This document shows positions 17,857-27,605 of a stretch of 64,000 nucleotides of DNA, one piece after another. Under the pieces are notes generated by a model, which was not told the origin of the DNA, made no database searches, and saw nothing but the letters and a program-made list of their open reading frames with translations. The stretch covers positions 186,001-250,000 of the forward strand of contig NZ_CP017917.1 in the NCBI RefSeq assembly GCF_002119525.1, in the 5' to 3' direction. Source of the stretch: Vibrio syngnathi. Its GTDB lineage: Bacteria > Pseudomonadota > Gammaproteobacteria > Enterobacterales > Vibrionaceae. Positions within the stretch are counted from its first letter, which is position 1. Every line of letters starts with the position of its first letter. Both the position numbers and the translations under genes were made by a program.

Positions 17857-18777
17857 TTAGTCAGCGTTGCGCTCTGCAAACTTCTCTAGCCCTAGAACCA
17901 AGGCAATGGCAACAAACATCATCACAATAGCCATTACTAGCTGTGAAGGCTGAGAGGTGACGGCTTCAAAATCAAACGGTGATAAGTTTTCTTGAATCAG
18001 CGGAACCTGCTCACCTTTAGAATTCGTACGCCAGCTGATTGTTTCTTTCCACGGCCATATCTTCGGCAGTGTACCGATCATCAAACCAGTCAAGAATACT
18101 AATGTGAAGTCGCGGAATGAGCGCAATAACCAAGAAAGTACGTGAGAGAAAGTCAGCAGGCCAATCACACAGCCACCAAGGAATAGGGCAAGTACATCGA
18201 CCTGAAATTCTTTAACGGCACCAAGTACCGGGCTGTACATACCAATTAATAGCAGAATGAAGCTCCCTGAGATACCTGGCAAAATCATCGCACAGATCGC
18301 AATCGCACCTGCAATGAGAATATTGATACTGGTAGGTTCCATTTGCAGCGGCTTGAGCACGGTAATGCTGTAAGCGAAGGCGATACCAAGCAGCAAAAAT
18401 ACGAATCGAATCATATCGCGCTTTTCTACTTGTTTAAGAATATGGAAAACCGACACCAAGATAAGACCAAAGAAAAAAGACCATAGTGGAACCGGGTGGG
18501 TGACTAATAACCAAGAAATCAGCTTTGCAAATGTCGCAATGCTCGTGAATACGCCTGCGAACAGTGAAATTAGGAAAAAACCATTGATGTGGCTAAACGC
18601 GGCTTTGAAACCTTCACGCTTCCATAGTCCAAGTACGCTAGGGTTAATTCTTCGAATGCTATCTAGTAGCGTATCGTAGATACCAGTGATGAATGCGATG
18701 GTTCCGCCCGACACGCCAGGGACAACGTCGGCTGCGCCCATTGCCATGCCTTTGAAAAAAGTACTTAAGTAGTTCAT
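17857..18777 (-). CDS. popT: DUF368 (PopT-type) polyprenyl-phosphate transporter
   Basis: DUF368 proteins flip undecaprenyl phosphate, the lipid carrier of cell-wall synthesis, back across the inner membrane; the V. cholerae member is PopT. This 306-residue protein has about eight to nine membrane segments. The two pseudo-symmetric family motifs are present: GAADVVPGVSGGTIAF near the N-terminus and ILPGISGSFILLLIGMY near residue 170. The frame is open to a TTG at 18816, but the ATG at 18777 gives the usual family start (MNYLSTFFKGMAMG). It is monocistronic and diverges from the qrr gene. Confidence 0.9.
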   Translation of the reverse strand: MNYLSTFFKGMAMGAADVVPGVSGGTIAFITGIYDTLLDSIRRINPSVLGLWKREGFKAAFSHINGFFLISLFAGVFTSIATFAKLISWLLVTHPVPLWSFFFGLILVSVFHILKQVEKRDMIRFVFLLLGIAFAYSITVLKPLQMEPTSINILIAGAIAICAMILPGISGSFILLLIGMYSPVLGAVKEFQVDVLALFLGGCVIGLLTFSHVLSWLLRSFRDFTLVFLTGLMIGTLPKIWPWKETISWRTNSKGEQVPLIQENLSPFDFEAVTSQPSQLVMAIVMMFVAIALVLGLEKFAERNAD

Positions 18778-18979
18778 TGCTTCATAGAGTTGAGAGTGAT
18801 TTTGTGCAGTATACAAACTTTAGTGTAAAAAAAATATGAATATGCCTTTGGCGAGGTGCTTTATTACCTCTTTAATTGTAAGGCAATACGTTGATGTGAA
18901 CATCTGCCTTACATTTAAAATACAACTGCTTGGCGTCTTATTATTACCGGCTGCAGTGAAACTTGTTTTCTATCTATAT

Positions 18980-19015
18980 TGCATCTTGCTTGCATTATGC
19001 AAATGCACTTTGCAA
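18980..19015. promoter_or_regulatory. LuxO-type activator sites upstream of qrr
   Basis: TTGCATTATGCAA at 18990-19002 matches the known LuxO consensus TTGCA-N3-TGCAA exactly. A second, ATGCACTTTGCAA, adjoins it at 19003-19015 with one mismatch, and a weaker third (TTGCATCTTGCT) overlaps the first from 18980. They lie about 90-120 bases upstream of the qrr start, the normal place for an activator of sigma-54 promoters. Confidence 0.85.
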
Positions 19016-19076
19016 TTCGCATCATGAATTAGAGGTTTTTATGCGATGCAGGGCTTATAAAACGGCCGAATTAAAA

Positions 19077-19093
19077 TTGGCACACTAACTGCA
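19077..19093 (+). promoter_or_regulatory. Sigma-54 promoter of qrr
   Basis: TTGGCAC followed by CTGCA places the conserved GG (19079-19080) and GC (19091-19092) exactly 12 bases apart, the -24/-12 arrangement read by RpoN. It predicts a transcript start near 19104. Confidence 0.88.
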
Positions 19094-19103
19094 TTATATA
19101 CAT

Positions 19104-19214
19104 TGACCCTTCTTAAGCCGAGGGTCACCTAGCCAACTGACGTTGTTAGTGAACTTATGATTTGTTCACAAATATATAGAGCCAATCGCGATTATTGCGG
19201 TTGGCTATTTTTTT
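19104..19214 (+). ncRNA. qrr: Qrr quorum-regulatory small RNA
   Basis: The gene encodes an approximately 110-base Hfq-dependent small RNA. It opens with the stem TGACCCT/AGGGTCA, followed by the highly conserved target-pairing core (CCTAGCCAACTGACGTTGTT at 19128-19147), a second stem (GTGAAC/GTTCAC), and a terminator whose arms GCCAATCGC and GCGGTTGGC precede seven T residues. In vibrios, phosphorylated LuxO activates qrr genes at low cell density and Qrr RNAs repress the LuxR/HapR master regulator and activate AphA. The sigma-54 promoter and LuxO sites described above agree. It lies between popT and malT and is convergent with malT. Which numbered Qrr it is cannot be told here. Confidence 0.95.
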
Positions 19215-19271
19215 GCCTGTCATTTGGCTTTCTATGATCTTCTATCTGCTATTAACCCCATACTCCAAACG

Positions 19272-19304
19272 AAAAAAAAGCCAGCCACCATAGGTAACTA
19301 GCTT
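19272..19304 (-). terminator. Intrinsic terminator of malT
   Basis: In the minus-strand RNA a 12-pair stem with three G-U pairs (19278-19289 with 19293-19304) and a 3-base loop is followed by eight U residues. It lies about 40 bases beyond the malT stop. Confidence 0.85.
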
Positions 19305-19311
19305 AAGTTTT

Positions 19312-19343
19312 TCTCGAATCAATCTCGAATCAATCTCGAATCG
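19312..19343. repeat. 11-bp tandem repeat at the malT stop codon
   Basis: TCTCGAATCAA is repeated almost three times (19312-19322, 19323-19333, partial from 19334) and ends one base before the malT stop codon, between stop and terminator. Confidence 0.75.
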
Positions 19344-19344
19344 T

Positions 19345-22068
19345 TTAGTAGCCCATCAGCTGCAGTAAATTCTCCGCTGTGCTGATCGCTTCTTTACGGT
19401 TAGCAATATTAAGCTTTTGGTAAAGGTTGCGAATGTGGGTCTTGATAGTGGTACCTGCTACATCGAGTTCTTGAGCGATCTGCTCGTTACTGAATCCTGA
19501 ATAGATCAAACCAAGTACCTGCCATTCACGCTGGGTGAGTGGGCTTGTGCGCACAAGTTCAGGAATGTTTGGGTGATTGACTAAGTTTTCAACAAAGTCT
19601 TCATCGAAGTGAACCGAGCGACTGCGTTGGGTGGTCGAGATATCTTTCATGATCTGTTGAGCGCGATGACGTTCTAAATCGCCCAAGCCAGGCTTGTTGC
19701 TCAACTTATCCAAGATATGTCCGATAGTCCCTCCGTCGACCAAGAAGTTACCGACCATACCGGTTTGGTTGGTCATATGAAGCGCTTCTTCAAGTAGTAC
19801 GCGTGCATTGTCTTCATCGTTGAGCTGTGTGCTTAGCACGGCTTCAACGATCAAGTTTCGGTTGGTATCGGTAATCAGGTGTGAACGCTGAGCTTCACTC
19901 TTAAGGAAAGTCAGCGCTTCTTCCGCTTCTTCATACTGCTCAAGAATGATGTGAGCGCGAACGATGTTTCGCCATTGCAGTTGGCAGAAGTGATTACTTG
20001 CCAATTCTGGTCGAACAGCCACATTCAGCCAATCACGAATGGCCTCTTTATCGCCTTTTACTTGCCAGAAAAGAATCAATGAGAGAGAGGCATTCGCTGT
20101 CCAATCTACGTGGTAAGTCGATTGACGCAATAGGTGCTGAATCTGGTCGATAAACTTCGATGCTTTATCGATTTCACCACGGCTAAGCGAGATACGAGCC
20201 AACATTGAATAGCTGTGCAGGTGTTTACTTGGAGAATGGTGACCCAGAATATCCAGGCCTTTGTAACAGCACTCTTCAGCTTCATCTAATCGATTCCAAC
20301 ACCAAAATATTTGAGCTCTAACACGCAGTAAGAACTCATGCAGAGGCACGTATTTTAGTTGGTGCTCTTCAATCAATTTGAACGCACTGTCTTGCAGTTC
20401 GAATGCCGCTTGAACGTAACCCTGTGCAATTAAAATCTCGCTCTGTTGTAGAATCGCCCAAAGCGCTTGGTGGTAAACTTGGTATTGGCGTGCAAGTTTT
20501 TCCGTTTGCTGCATCATCGGAAGTGCACGGCTCAAGTTGCCCATTACGTGATTCACTTCACCAACAACAGATGTTGCGACAATTCGGCTACGATAAACGG
20601 TGGTGTTTAACTGACTTAGCGAAAGCTCAGCCAGTTCCAAGGCTTTTTCTGGTTCATTGCTGTTAATAGCAACTTGCGCGCGCAGAGCGTTGTATTGCCC
20701 CTGCTGCTGAGTATCGAGTTCAATGTTTCGAGCTTGATATTGAGTTTCAGCCTCTTCTAATAATGTCCCTACCTGTTCATAGCGGTGCTGACTTTGTGCA
20801 AGCCAAGCTCGTAACATGGACAGTTTAGGATCGCTGTAAAGTTGATCCGTACTCAGTTGTTTGATCGCGATCTCTAACGAGGAAAGTTCTCCTTGGTTAA
20901 ACATCGGCCAACCGTGGTCTGTCAGTATTTGAATGATCAGTTCTGGGTCTTCAGCGCGCTGTGCATGGCGCAATGCTTGGTGTGGTGTGTCTTGTTTAAT
21001 CCACGCCTTTGCAGCACTTCGGTGCAATTCTGCTTCTTGTTGAGGGATTCGAGCTTGACGCTCATGTGCCAAAAATTCACCAAACAGGTTATGGAAACGA
21101 TACCAGTTCTTTTCTCCCTCAAGCGGGTAGATAAATAAGCCGAATCGATTTAATGACTCGATCATACCGAGCGCATCTTCACGCTGCGTTAGCGCACAAA
21201 CCAGTTCGTCGTTGAAGTGGTCAAGCACTGAACACTGCATCAAAAACTGTCGAGTTTCTTGGTCTAACAGGTCGAAAACCTCTTCAACCAAATAGTCCCA
21301 CAGGTGAGCTTGGTTAAAGTGGGAGAAAGACTCCGCAGACTGCGCAAGCGTACGCTTTTGATGTTGAGCTTGCAGCGCAATAAGTTGAAGTGCAGAAGGC
21401 CAACCCTCTACATAGGTACAAATGCTGTCTGCCGTTGTGTCATCAATGCCATCGGCAACACGTTGATTGAAAAAGCGTGTCGTCTCTTCGGTATCAAAAG
21501 CCAGCGAGTCATTACCTAATTCGATCATTAAGTCTCTAACGCGCAGGTTTGCTGTGCCTAGTGGTGGTGTTCCGCGGCTGGTTACAACCAACGTAAGATT
21601 GTCGGGCATGTGTTTGAGGAAAAAGCGCATTGCTTCTTGAATGTCATCATTGTTGACTAAATGGTAGTCGTCTAAAACAAGAAAACATTCGTGATGGTAG
21701 TCCGACATTTCGGCGAATACTTCGCTCAATAAAGAATGCAGCGATGAAAACTGTCGTTTCTCTGCCAGTTTTTGGGCATTGGGACAGGCGTTTTGAGTCG
21801 CTTTATTGAGTGATTGGAGTAGGTAGTTGATAAAACGGAAGGCATCGTTGTCACTATCATCGATGCTGTACCAACCCACATTCGGTTTATCTAACAGCCA
21901 TTGTGCAGCCATGGTGGTCTTGCCATAGCCCGCAGGAGAACGGAACAATACAAGCTTATAGCAATCTGCGTTTTGGAGCAGATCGAGAACCCTCGGTCGT
22001 AGGATTGCATTATGTAAGCGGCCGGGACGAGTCAGTTTCGAAGGGATCCACATATCGAAGTTTTTCAC
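19345..22068 (-). CDS. malT: MalT, ATP- and maltotriose-dependent activator of the maltose regulon
   Basis: MalT is a 907-residue STAND-family regulator that oligomerises with ATP and maltotriose to switch on maltose and maltodextrin genes. The nucleotide-binding domain is at the N-terminus (Walker [12 protein letters not shown] around residues 44-54, and a Walker B-like CFLVLDDYH near 128-136). A winged-helix and a long TPR-like superhelical sensor domain follow (about 250-800), and a LuxR-type helix-turn-helix closes the protein (about 840-905: [20 protein letters not shown], then [16 protein letters not shown]). It is divergent from malP, 551 bases away, as in other gamma-proteobacteria. 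Confidence 0.96.
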   Translation of the reverse strand: MKNFDMWIPSKLTRPGRLHNAILRPRVLDLLQNADCYKLVLFRSPAGYGKTTMAAQWLLDKPNVGWYSIDDSDNDAFRFINYLLQSLNKATQNACPNAQKLAEKRQFSSLHSLLSEVFAEMSDYHHECFLVLDDYHLVNNDDIQEAMRFFLKHMPDNLTLVVTSRGTPPLGTANLRVRDLMIELGNDSLAFDTEETTRFFNQRVADGIDDTTADSICTYVEGWPSALQLIALQAQHQKRTLAQSAESFSHFNQAHLWDYLVEEVFDLLDQETRQFLMQCSVLDHFNDELVCALTQREDALGMIESLNRFGLFIYPLEGEKNWYRFHNLFGEFLAHERQARIPQQEAELHRSAAKAWIKQDTPHQALRHAQRAEDPELIIQILTDHGWPMFNQGELSSLEIAIKQLSTDQLYSDPKLSMLRAWLAQSQHRYEQVGTLLEEAETQYQARNIELDTQQQGQYNALRAQVAINSNEPEKALELAELSLSQLNTTVYRSRIVATSVVGEVNHVMGNLSRALPMMQQTEKLARQYQVYHQALWAILQQSEILIAQGYVQAAFELQDSAFKLIEEHQLKYVPLHEFLLRVRAQIFWCWNRLDEAEECCYKGLDILGHHSPSKHLHSYSMLARISLSRGEIDKASKFIDQIQHLLRQSTYHVDWTANASLSLILFWQVKGDKEAIRDWLNVAVRPELASNHFCQLQWRNIVRAHIILEQYEEAEEALTFLKSEAQRSHLITDTNRNLIVEAVLSTQLNDEDNARVLLEEALHMTNQTGMVGNFLVDGGTIGHILDKLSNKPGLGDLERHRAQQIMKDISTTQRSRSVHFDEDFVENLVNHPNIPELVRTSPLTQREWQVLGLIYSGFSNEQIAQELDVAGTTIKTHIRNLYQKLNIANRKEAISTAENLLQLMGY

Positions 22069-22619
22069 CTATTCCGTGGCGTATGTTTTGGGGATTCTAA
22101 AACCGTACAGGAGTAGCCCAATCACATCTGCCTAATTACTTAAGTCTGTGCTTATGTTACGTGAATAAAAATGGCACCGACTATGATTCTCCTCAGAAAC
22201 CTTGCGGTCTTGCATGTTTTTGGCTTTCTACGCCCTTGATTTGAGACTTTGCTCACGTTGCGGGTCGGTTTGTGAATGTGACTTTGTTCGGTCTTACACT
22301 GAAATTTATGCAAAAGATGATATGTGGGAAATAATTTCGTGATCTCAAACTCAGATTTGCTAATCAGTTTATTCCGGTTAAATAAAACTCACATCAATTG
22401 AAGTTAAGTTATCGAACGGGAGCTTGTGATCTTAGTCACTCCAACTTTTTGTTCGAAGTTAGAACATGAGAGTCAGATCACTAACCGTAATGGCGGTACG
22501 CCCCTACGCCCTCTCATCTACTCCTAGTTAGTGGCATTAACAGGAGGATGTTTAGTTAATGGTGACCATGCACGATATGTCACAGATGAATTAGAACTAT
22601 TAAAAGCGAGATTTCTGAA
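22069..22619. promoter_or_regulatory. malT-malP divergent control region with a CRP-like site at 22425-22440
   Basis: TGTGATCTTAGTCACT at 22425-22440 matches the CRP consensus TGTGA-N6-TCACA in nine of ten defined positions. A GGAGGA word at 22543-22548 fits the core of a MalT box, but I could not find the expected tandem set of boxes, so that call is weak. No small gene is visible in this 551-base region. It is expected to carry catabolite and MalT control of malPQ. Confidence 0.6.
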
Positions 22620-25073
22620 ATGAAACCAACTCAGCAAAAAACTTTCGACAAAGTGTCTTTCCAAGAAAGTGTTAAAAAGCATTTATCTGCAACTTACGCA
22701 ACAACGATTGAAACAGCAGATAGCCGCGCATGGTACCTAGCAATGGGGCGTGCGCTAGCAGAATTGACAACATTTGATCTGCTAGAAACTGAAAATGATG
22801 AAAAAATCAAAAACGCGAAGAGCGTTAACTACCTTTCATTAGAGTTTTTGATTGGTCGTCTAACAGGTAACAACCTGATCAGCATGGGTCTGTACGAACA
22901 GATTACTCATGCAATGGAAGAGCTAGGCCAAAACCTAACTGACCTTCTAGAAGAAGAACGCGACCCATCGCTAGGTAATGGTGGTCTTGGTCGTCTTGCT
23001 GCTTGTTTTATGGATTCTTGTGCTGCACAAGAGTACCCAACAGTAGGCTACGGTCTTCACTATGAATACGGCCTATTCAAACAGTCTTTCCAAGATGGTC
23101 GCCAACAAGAAGCACCAGACGCATGGCGTGGTGTTGAAGGTTACCCATGGGAAGTCGCTCGTCCAGAACTAGCACAACACATTGGTTTTTACGGTCATGT
23201 AGAAGTTGAATTCATCGACGGTAAAGAAGTTCGTACTTGGGTTCCAGGTATGGAAGTAAAAGCAATGCCTTGGGATCTACCTATCGTAGGTTACGAGTCA
23301 AACACGGTTTACCCATTGCGTCTTTGGGAATGTCAGGCAATTGCACCATTCTCACTAGCAAGCTTTAACAACGGTGACTACTTCGAAGCGCAACACTCGC
23401 TAATCGATGCAGGTAACATCACGAAAGTTCTTTACCCGAACGACAACCATGAGAAAGGTAAGACACTGCGTTTAATGCAGCAGTACTTCCACTCAGCTGC
23501 GTCTGTTCGCGATATTCTACGCCGCCACGAAGCAGCAGGTTTCTCTCTAGAAGATCTGCCTAAGCAAGAAACGATTCAGCTGAACGATACGCACCCAACG
23601 ATTGCGATTCCTGAGCTAATGCGCATCCTGATCGACGAAAAAGGTCTATCTTGGGATCAAGCCTGGGAAATCAGTGCACATACGTTCGCTTACACGAACC
23701 ACACACTACTTCCAGAAGCGCTAGAGACTTGGTCTGAATCGCTGATCAACCGTCTTCTTCCACGTCACATGGAAATCATTTTTGAAATCAACCACCGCTT
23801 CATGCAAGAAGTTCGCAAGATGTGGCCTGGTGACGGTGAGAAACAAGCGAAGCTTTCTATCATCCAAGAAGGTTTCCACCGCATGGTTCGCATGGCAAAC
23901 CTATGTGTGATTGGTTCTTACAAAGTAAATGGTGTAGCTGCACTTCACTCTCAACTTGTTAAGAAAGACTTGTTCCCAGAGTTCAACGAAATCTTCCCAG
24001 GTAAACTGACTAACGTAACGAACGGCATCACGCCACGTCGTTGGTTGAAGTTCTGTAACCCAGGTCTATCTAATCTAATCACAGGTAAGATTGGCTCTGA
24101 GTGGCCAGCAAAACTTGAGCAGCTAGAAGGCATCGCTAAGTTTGCAACAGACGCGAAATTCCAAAAAGAATTTATGGCTGTTAAGAAAGAAAACAAACAG
24201 CGTCTTGCTGATTGGGTTCAAGAGAACATGGGTATCGAGCTAGATACTAACGCTATCTTCGACGTTCAAATTAAGCGTCTGCACGAATACAAGCGTCAGC
24301 ACCTAGATTTGCTACACATTCTGTCTCTGTACCACCGTATTCTTAACGAACCTGGTTTCGAGTGTGAGCCACGCGTATGTTTCTTCGCAGCGAAAGCAGC
24401 ACCGGGTTACCACCTAGCAAAAGAAATCATCTTCGCGGTTAACAAGATTGCAGAGAAGATCAACAACGATCCTCGCATCGGTAACAAGCTTAAAGTGGTA
24501 TTCATCCCTGACTACCGTGTAAGCATGGCTGAAATCATCATCCCTGCAGCAGACGTTTCTCAGCAAATCTCATTAGCTGGTAAAGAAGCATCGGGTACGG
24601 GCAACATGAAGATGGCTCTAAACGGCGCTCTAACTATCGGTACGATGGATGGTGCAAACGTTGAGATTCGTGAAGAAGTTGGTGATGAAAACATCTACAT
24701 CTTCGGCCTAGAAGTTGACGGTGTTGTTGCATTGAAAGCTCAGGGTTACAACCCATATGACTACTACAATGCAGACCCACTATTGAAAGCTTCTCTAGAT
24801 CTACTGACTGGCGATGAGTTCACTCCAGGTCAACCCGGTCTTCTACGTGCAACGTTTGATAGCCTACTAGACGGTGGTGACCCATACCTATGTCTTGCTG
24901 ATTTCGCTTCTTACGTGAAAGCGCATGAAGACATGGGCACACAATACAAAGACCAAGCTGGTTGGGCTAAGAAAGCGATTCTTAACACGGCATTGGTTGG
25001 TAAGTTCACATCAGACCGCTCAATTCGCGACTACGTGAACAACATTTGGAAACTTGAAGCGGTTAACCGTTAA
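22620..25073 (+). CDS. malP: Maltodextrin/glycogen phosphorylase
   Basis: This 817-residue GT35 phosphorylase removes glucose 1-phosphate from the non-reducing ends of alpha-1,4-glucans in the cytoplasm. The pyridoxal-phosphate site is intact: EASGTGNMKMALNGALTIGT, with the Schiff-base lysine at about residue 664. Other conserved runs are DPSLGNGGLGRLAACFMDS near residue 117 and FDVQIKRLHEYKRQ near 547. Its length is close to both E. coli MalP and GlgP, but its place upstream of malQ and next to malT favours malP. Codon use (abundant CTA, GTA, GAA) suggests strong expression. Confidence 0.93.
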   Translation: MKPTQQKTFDKVSFQESVKKHLSATYATTIETADSRAWYLAMGRALAELTTFDLLETENDEKIKNAKSVNYLSLEFLIGRLTGNNLISMGLYEQITHAMEELGQNLTDLLEEERDPSLGNGGLGRLAACFMDSCAAQEYPTVGYGLHYEYGLFKQSFQDGRQQEAPDAWRGVEGYPWEVARPELAQHIGFYGHVEVEFIDGKEVRTWVPGMEVKAMPWDLPIVGYESNTVYPLRLWECQAIAPFSLASFNNGDYFEAQHSLIDAGNITKVLYPNDNHEKGKTLRLMQQYFHSAASVRDILRRHEAAGFSLEDLPKQETIQLNDTHPTIAIPELMRILIDEKGLSWDQAWEISAHTFAYTNHTLLPEALETWSESLINRLLPRHMEIIFEINHRFMQEVRKMWPGDGEKQAKLSIIQEGFHRMVRMANLCVIGSYKVNGVAALHSQLVKKDLFPEFNEIFPGKLTNVTNGITPRRWLKFCNPGLSNLITGKIGSEWPAKLEQLEGIAKFATDAKFQKEFMAVKKENKQRLADWVQENMGIELDTNAIFDVQIKRLHEYKRQHLDLLHILSLYHRILNEPGFECEPRVCFFAAKAAPGYHLAKEIIFAVNKIAEKINNDPRIGNKLKVVFIPDYRVSMAEIIIPAADVSQQISLAGKEASGTGNMKMALNGALTIGTMDGANVEIREEVGDENIYIFGLEVDGVVALKAQGYNPYDYYNADPLLKASLDLLTGDEFTPGQPGLLRATFDSLLDGGDPYLCLADFASYVKAHEDMGTQYKDQAGWAKKAILNTALVGKFTSDRSIRDYVNNIWKLEAVNR

Positions 25074-25085
25074 TAGTTGCAAAGT

Positions 25086-25183
25086 AGCCAAGGCAGTTTA
25101 TGCCTTGGCTCAATTAGCTTGTGAGCAAATAGACGGCTTATTCAGATAGCAATGCTTACAAACTGATTGTCACAAGCTAATTG
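25086..25183. repeat. Structured malP-malQ spacer: two perfect inverted repeats
   Basis: Two stems lie one after the other in the 176-base spacer. The first is a 10-bp stem with a 5-base loop (AGCCAAGGCA 25086-25095 with TGCCTTGGCT 25101-25110). The second is a 14-bp perfect inverted repeat (CAATTAGCTTGTGA 25111-25124 with TCACAAGCTAATTG 25170-25183) enclosing 45 bases. Neither has a U tract, so they are more likely mRNA-processing or stabilising structures than terminators. Confidence 0.75.
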
Positions 25184-25249
25184 ATTAGTAAAAATTAAAT
25201 AGACAACCCTACAAAAATTGAAAGCGTCAGAACGTTTTCGGAGAGAGCG

Positions 25250-27430
25250 ATGAAAGAACAGACCGTATTAAAACAAGTCGCAGAAATGGCAAATATTGCC
25301 GATAGTTACGTTAGTGCGTGGGGCGATGAAGCACAAGTATCAGAAGAGACGATTACGTCTCTATTGGCTTCATTGGGCTACGATACAAGCAGCGATGATG
25401 CACTGCTTAAATCTGCAGAAAGAAAGCACAGAAAAGATGTACTAGACCCGGTTCTTGTCTTGCGTGACGGTGAACCAGTAGAAGTGACACTTAATTTGGG
25501 TGTGAGTGCTCGTGAAAGTGAGTTCAGCTGGCGTTTAGAAACCGAGCAAGGAGAGGTACTTGAAGGCTATCTTCAATCTCAAGTCGTTCGTGACGAGCGT
25601 GCCGAGGGTGGCCCTTTAGTGTTTGCATTGCCAAGTGATTTGGCATGGGGTTATCACAAGCTCATTGTGAGTCGTAAGCGCCGTAAGAAGCCTTACGAGA
25701 TGACATTGATCATTACGCCTAAAGCGTGTTTCAAGCAGTCACCTATTGAGCAAGGCAAAAAGCTTTGGGGACCCAGTGTTCAACTGTACACACTAAGAAC
25801 TCAGCACAACTGGGGTATTGGTGATTTCGGTGACCTAAAACAGCTTGTTTCGGATATCGCGTCTCGCGGTGGTGATTTTGTTGGTCTAAACCCAATTCAT
25901 TCACTGTTCCCTGCGAACCCAGAAGGTGCGAGCCCATACAGCCCGTCTTCACGTCGTTGGTTGAACGTCTTATACATTGATGTGAGTTCAGTACCTGAGT
26001 TCGCATTAAGCGCGGAAGCGCAACAAACGGTAGGCAGCGCCGAGTTCCAGCAGCGTCTACAAAAAGCTCGTGAAGCGCACTGGGTGAATTACACTGAAGT
26101 GTCTGAGCTTAAGATGAGCATCTTGCCTCTGTTATTCGCAGAATTTAAGACTCGTCATCTAGATAAGAACAGCGATCGTGCACAAGCGTTCTTAGCGTTT
26201 GTTGAAGAGGGCGGTGAAAGCCTAATGCATCAAGCCGCGTTTGATGCGCTGCACGGCGAACTGCATGCTAAAGATTCAGGTATGTGGGGTTGGCCTGTAT
26301 TCCCAGAGAAATACCGTACATTCGACAGCCCAGCAACACAGAAATACATCAAAGATAACCTAGATCAAGTACATCTATACATGTACCTACAATGGTTAGC
26401 CGATTGCCAAATCAACGATGCTCAGTCTCTTGCTGAAGAGAAAGGCATGGCAGTTGGCCTGTACCGTGACCTAGCGGTAGGCGTTGCGGATTCAGGCAGC
26501 GAGACTTGGGCCGACGAAGGTAACCTAGTGATGGATGCGAGCATCGGTGCTCCACCGGATATTCTTGGTCCTTTGGGGCAGAACTGGGGACTACCTCCAC
26601 TAAACCCTGAAGTGCTTCAAGAGACGAGCTACGACGCTTACATCAAGCTGCTTCGTGCCAACATGAAGCACTGTGGTGCACTGCGTATTGACCACGTTTT
26701 AGGTCTATTGCGTTTATGGTGGATTCCGAAAGGTGAGAACGCGACCAAGGGCGCGTACATCTACTACCCAGTGCAAGACATGCTGTCTATTCTGGCGCTT
26801 GAATCTCACCGTTACCAATGCAGCGTTATCGGTGAAGACTTAGGTACGGTGCCGGATGAAATCGTAGACATCCTTGCAGATGCTGGCGTGCATTCTTACA
26901 AAGTATTCTTCTTCGAAACATCAGAAGATGACGGTGGTTTTATTTCTCCGAAGCACTACGCGTCACAATCGATGGCGGCACTGTGTACTCACGATATGCC
27001 AACGCTTCGCGGCTTCTGGCACTGTGATGACTTGAAAATGGGTCAAGAGATTGGTTTATACCCAGATGCACAACAGCTAGAAACTTTGTTCGATAATCGC
27101 TTGGAGTGTAAGCAAGGTATCTTAGACTCAGTGGCATGGCACGGCTTCCTACCTGAAGGTGTGGGTCGCGATGCGAGTCAAGTGCCGATGGATTCTTATC
27201 TTGCTGAAGCGCTTCAGTTGCACGTTGCGGCTGGTGGCTCAACACTCCTGAGTGTTCAGTTGGAAGATTGGCTGGAGATGGATAAGCCGGTAAACATCCC
27301 TGGTACGGTCGATGAATACCCCAACTGGCGTCGTAAACTATCAATGAACTTGGACGAAATCTTCGCTCATGAAGGCGTGAATCGTATCGCTTCTAAGCTG
27401 ACTGATGTTCGAGAAAAAGCAGCTAAGTAA
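25250..27430 (+). CDS. malQ: 4-alpha-glucanotransferase (amylomaltase)
   Basis: MalQ transfers maltodextrin segments between chains, making long substrates for MalP and releasing glucose. The 726-residue protein has the GH77 features: an N-terminal beta domain (about 60-150), the start of the barrel at GPSVQLYTLRTQHNWGIGDF (about residues 174-193), the nucleophile in ALRIDHVLGL (about residue 477) and the acid/base Glu in SVIGEDLGTVP (about 527). CTHDMPTLRGFW carries the third acidic residue. It lies 176 bases downstream of malP in the same direction, with a Shine-Dalgarno of GGAGAG before the ATG, and is followed by its own terminator. Confidence 0.95.
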   Translation: MKEQTVLKQVAEMANIADSYVSAWGDEAQVSEETITSLLASLGYDTSSDDALLKSAERKHRKDVLDPVLVLRDGEPVEVTLNLGVSARESEFSWRLETEQGEVLEGYLQSQVVRDERAEGGPLVFALPSDLAWGYHKLIVSRKRRKKPYEMTLIITPKACFKQSPIEQGKKLWGPSVQLYTLRTQHNWGIGDFGDLKQLVSDIASRGGDFVGLNPIHSLFPANPEGASPYSPSSRRWLNVLYIDVSSVPEFALSAEAQQTVGSAEFQQRLQKAREAHWVNYTEVSELKMSILPLLFAEFKTRHLDKNSDRAQAFLAFVEEGGESLMHQAAFDALHGELHAKDSGMWGWPVFPEKYRTFDSPATQKYIKDNLDQVHLYMYLQWLADCQINDAQSLAEEKGMAVGLYRDLAVGVADSGSETWADEGNLVMDASIGAPPDILGPLGQNWGLPPLNPEVLQETSYDAYIKLLRANMKHCGALRIDHVLGLLRLWWIPKGENATKGAYIYYPVQDMLSILALESHRYQCSVIGEDLGTVPDEIVDILADAGVHSYKVFFFETSEDDGGFISPKHYASQSMAALCTHDMPTLRGFWHCDDLKMGQEIGLYPDAQQLETLFDNRLECKQGILDSVAWHGFLPEGVGRDASQVPMDSYLAEALQLHVAAGGSTLLSVQLEDWLEMDKPVNIPGTVDEYPNWRRKLSMNLDEIFAHEGVNRIASKLTDVREKAAK

Positions 27431-27540
27431 TGGAATCGAGTGGCTTGAAAATAGGTGGTTTTTTGCTTACGCCGTACGAAACTACAACCTCGGTCACTCA
27501 ATACTGAATGCTCATCTGGTAGAATAAATCGTCGTTATAT

Positions 27541-27566
27541 TGCCCGCACTAATAGCGGGCATTTTT
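27541..27566 (+). terminator. Intrinsic terminator after malQ
   Basis: GCCCGC at 27542-27547 pairs with GCGGGC at 27555-27560 around a 7-base loop, followed by ATTTTT. It lies between malQ and glgB, so glgB probably has partly independent transcription or receives read-through. Confidence 0.85.
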
Positions 27567-27605
27567 GTATTATGTTTTTTGGATGTTTGGTTAGGGAGAA
27601 ACGTT

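Noticed and set aside
18836..19027. 63-residue ORF on the plus strand
   Set aside because: It lacks a ribosome site and overlaps the LuxO-like activator sites of qrr.
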